Shown in pieces: positions 63,817 through 64,000 of a DNA stretch of 64,000 nucleotides. The position numbers and the translations under genes are program-made. This stretch comes from Tabrizicola caldifontis (lineage in GTDB: Bacteria > Pseudomonadota > Alphaproteobacteria > Rhodobacterales > Rhodobacteraceae): positions 124,001 through 188,000 of the forward strand of contig NZ_SIJH01000006.1 of assembly GCF_004762095.1 (NCBI RefSeq). The letters run 5' to 3'. The notes under the pieces were generated by a model that was not told the DNA's origin, ran no database searches, and worked only from the letters and a program-made list of their open reading frames with translations. The stretch's first letter is position 1. Each line of letters begins with the position of its first letter.

Positions 63817-64000
63817 CAGCGGCGCTTCCTCTGTGGCCGCGGGTCGCCACGCCTTTCCCGGCTGGGGCGGGATGGCTGGCAGTCAATCCAGGCGCGGCTC
63901 AGCTCTATAGCCCGGATCCAGGGACTGGGCAGATGGGTCATGTCCACATGGGTAAGGGCTGACCGGTCGCGGGTAAAGCAGGATCAGACGGCGCGGCGCA
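63817..64000 (-). other. Region upstream of the glycosyltransferase, unassigned
   Basis: On the minus strand one frame enters from the edge and ends in RRAV and a stop at 63986-63984, perhaps the end of an upstream gene. Another 41-codon frame starting MTHLPSPWIRAIELS ends in a TGATG overlap with the glycosyltransferase start. I cannot decide which is real, since the gene lies mostly outside the window. Confidence 0.3.

Overview
The window is GC-rich chromosomal DNA of an alphaproteobacterium, most likely family Rhodobacteraceae. That placement rests on gene content: a GapR/DUF2312 protein, a CckA hybrid kinase, Mg-type HemB, a LuxR solo, and several small membrane families I recognise from that family. 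No 16S gene is present, so the genus is not assigned. There are no insertion sequences, prophage genes, CRISPR arrays or rRNA. One tRNA (Thr, UGU) is present.

Layout. 0-5 kb: the end of a 3-hydroxyacyl-CoA dehydrogenase, small conserved proteins, a sulfotransferase-like orphan, an orphan iron-type ABC permease, tRNA-Thr and a TfoX C-terminal protein. 5-16 kb: a complete glycogen operon, glgP-glgB-glgC-glgA-glgX-pgm, with stop/start overlaps in its second half. 16-24 kb: an MttB-family methyltransferase without pyrrolysine, a retropepsin-like protease, MarC, a DUF2267 gene interrupted by an in-frame stop, an ABC-F ATPase, ndk, rpe-gph and a LuxR solo. 24-30 kb: rpsB-tsf, psuK-psuG, a DUF502 protein and bdhA. 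30-36.7 kb: a candidate small RNA or attenuated leader upstream of bdhA, a peptide-binding protein, an entericidin, an XRE-cupin regulator and a coupled AMP-ligase/DsbA/MFS set. 36.7-49.5 kb: mfd, hemB, cckA, an RsmB-type methyltransferase, guaB, a class I amidotransferase, a SLAC1-like transporter and a PhyH oxygenase. 49.6-60 kb: an alpha-glucoside uptake locus (aglE-F-G-A-K) divergent from a LacI-type regulator, a GH1 beta-glucosidase and glucokinase. 60-64 kb: a PHP hydrolase, an ArsR regulator, an SDR and a frameshifted glycosyltransferase.

How it fits together. The agl locus imports and hydrolyses glucosides and glk makes glucose-6-phosphate. Pgm and GlgC link that pool to glycogen, and GlgP/GlgX mobilise it. 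A shared 14-bp palindromic motif with a central CpG lies upstream of glgP (two copies) and in the aglE-aglR gap (two copies), about 52 kb away. This suggests one LacI-type regulator governs uptake and storage together.

The least ordinary signals are: (1) a (GGGGTGC)x3 repeat inside a glycosyltransferase gene, where three copies break the frame and open a read-through into the next gene, while removing one copy restores a clean 566-residue protein; (2) a promoter-hairpin-terminator unit at 30383-30492 that looks like a small RNA or attenuator; (3) an amber codon in the DUF2267 gene; (4) the shared glycogen/glucoside operators. I found no clearly new multi-gene system.
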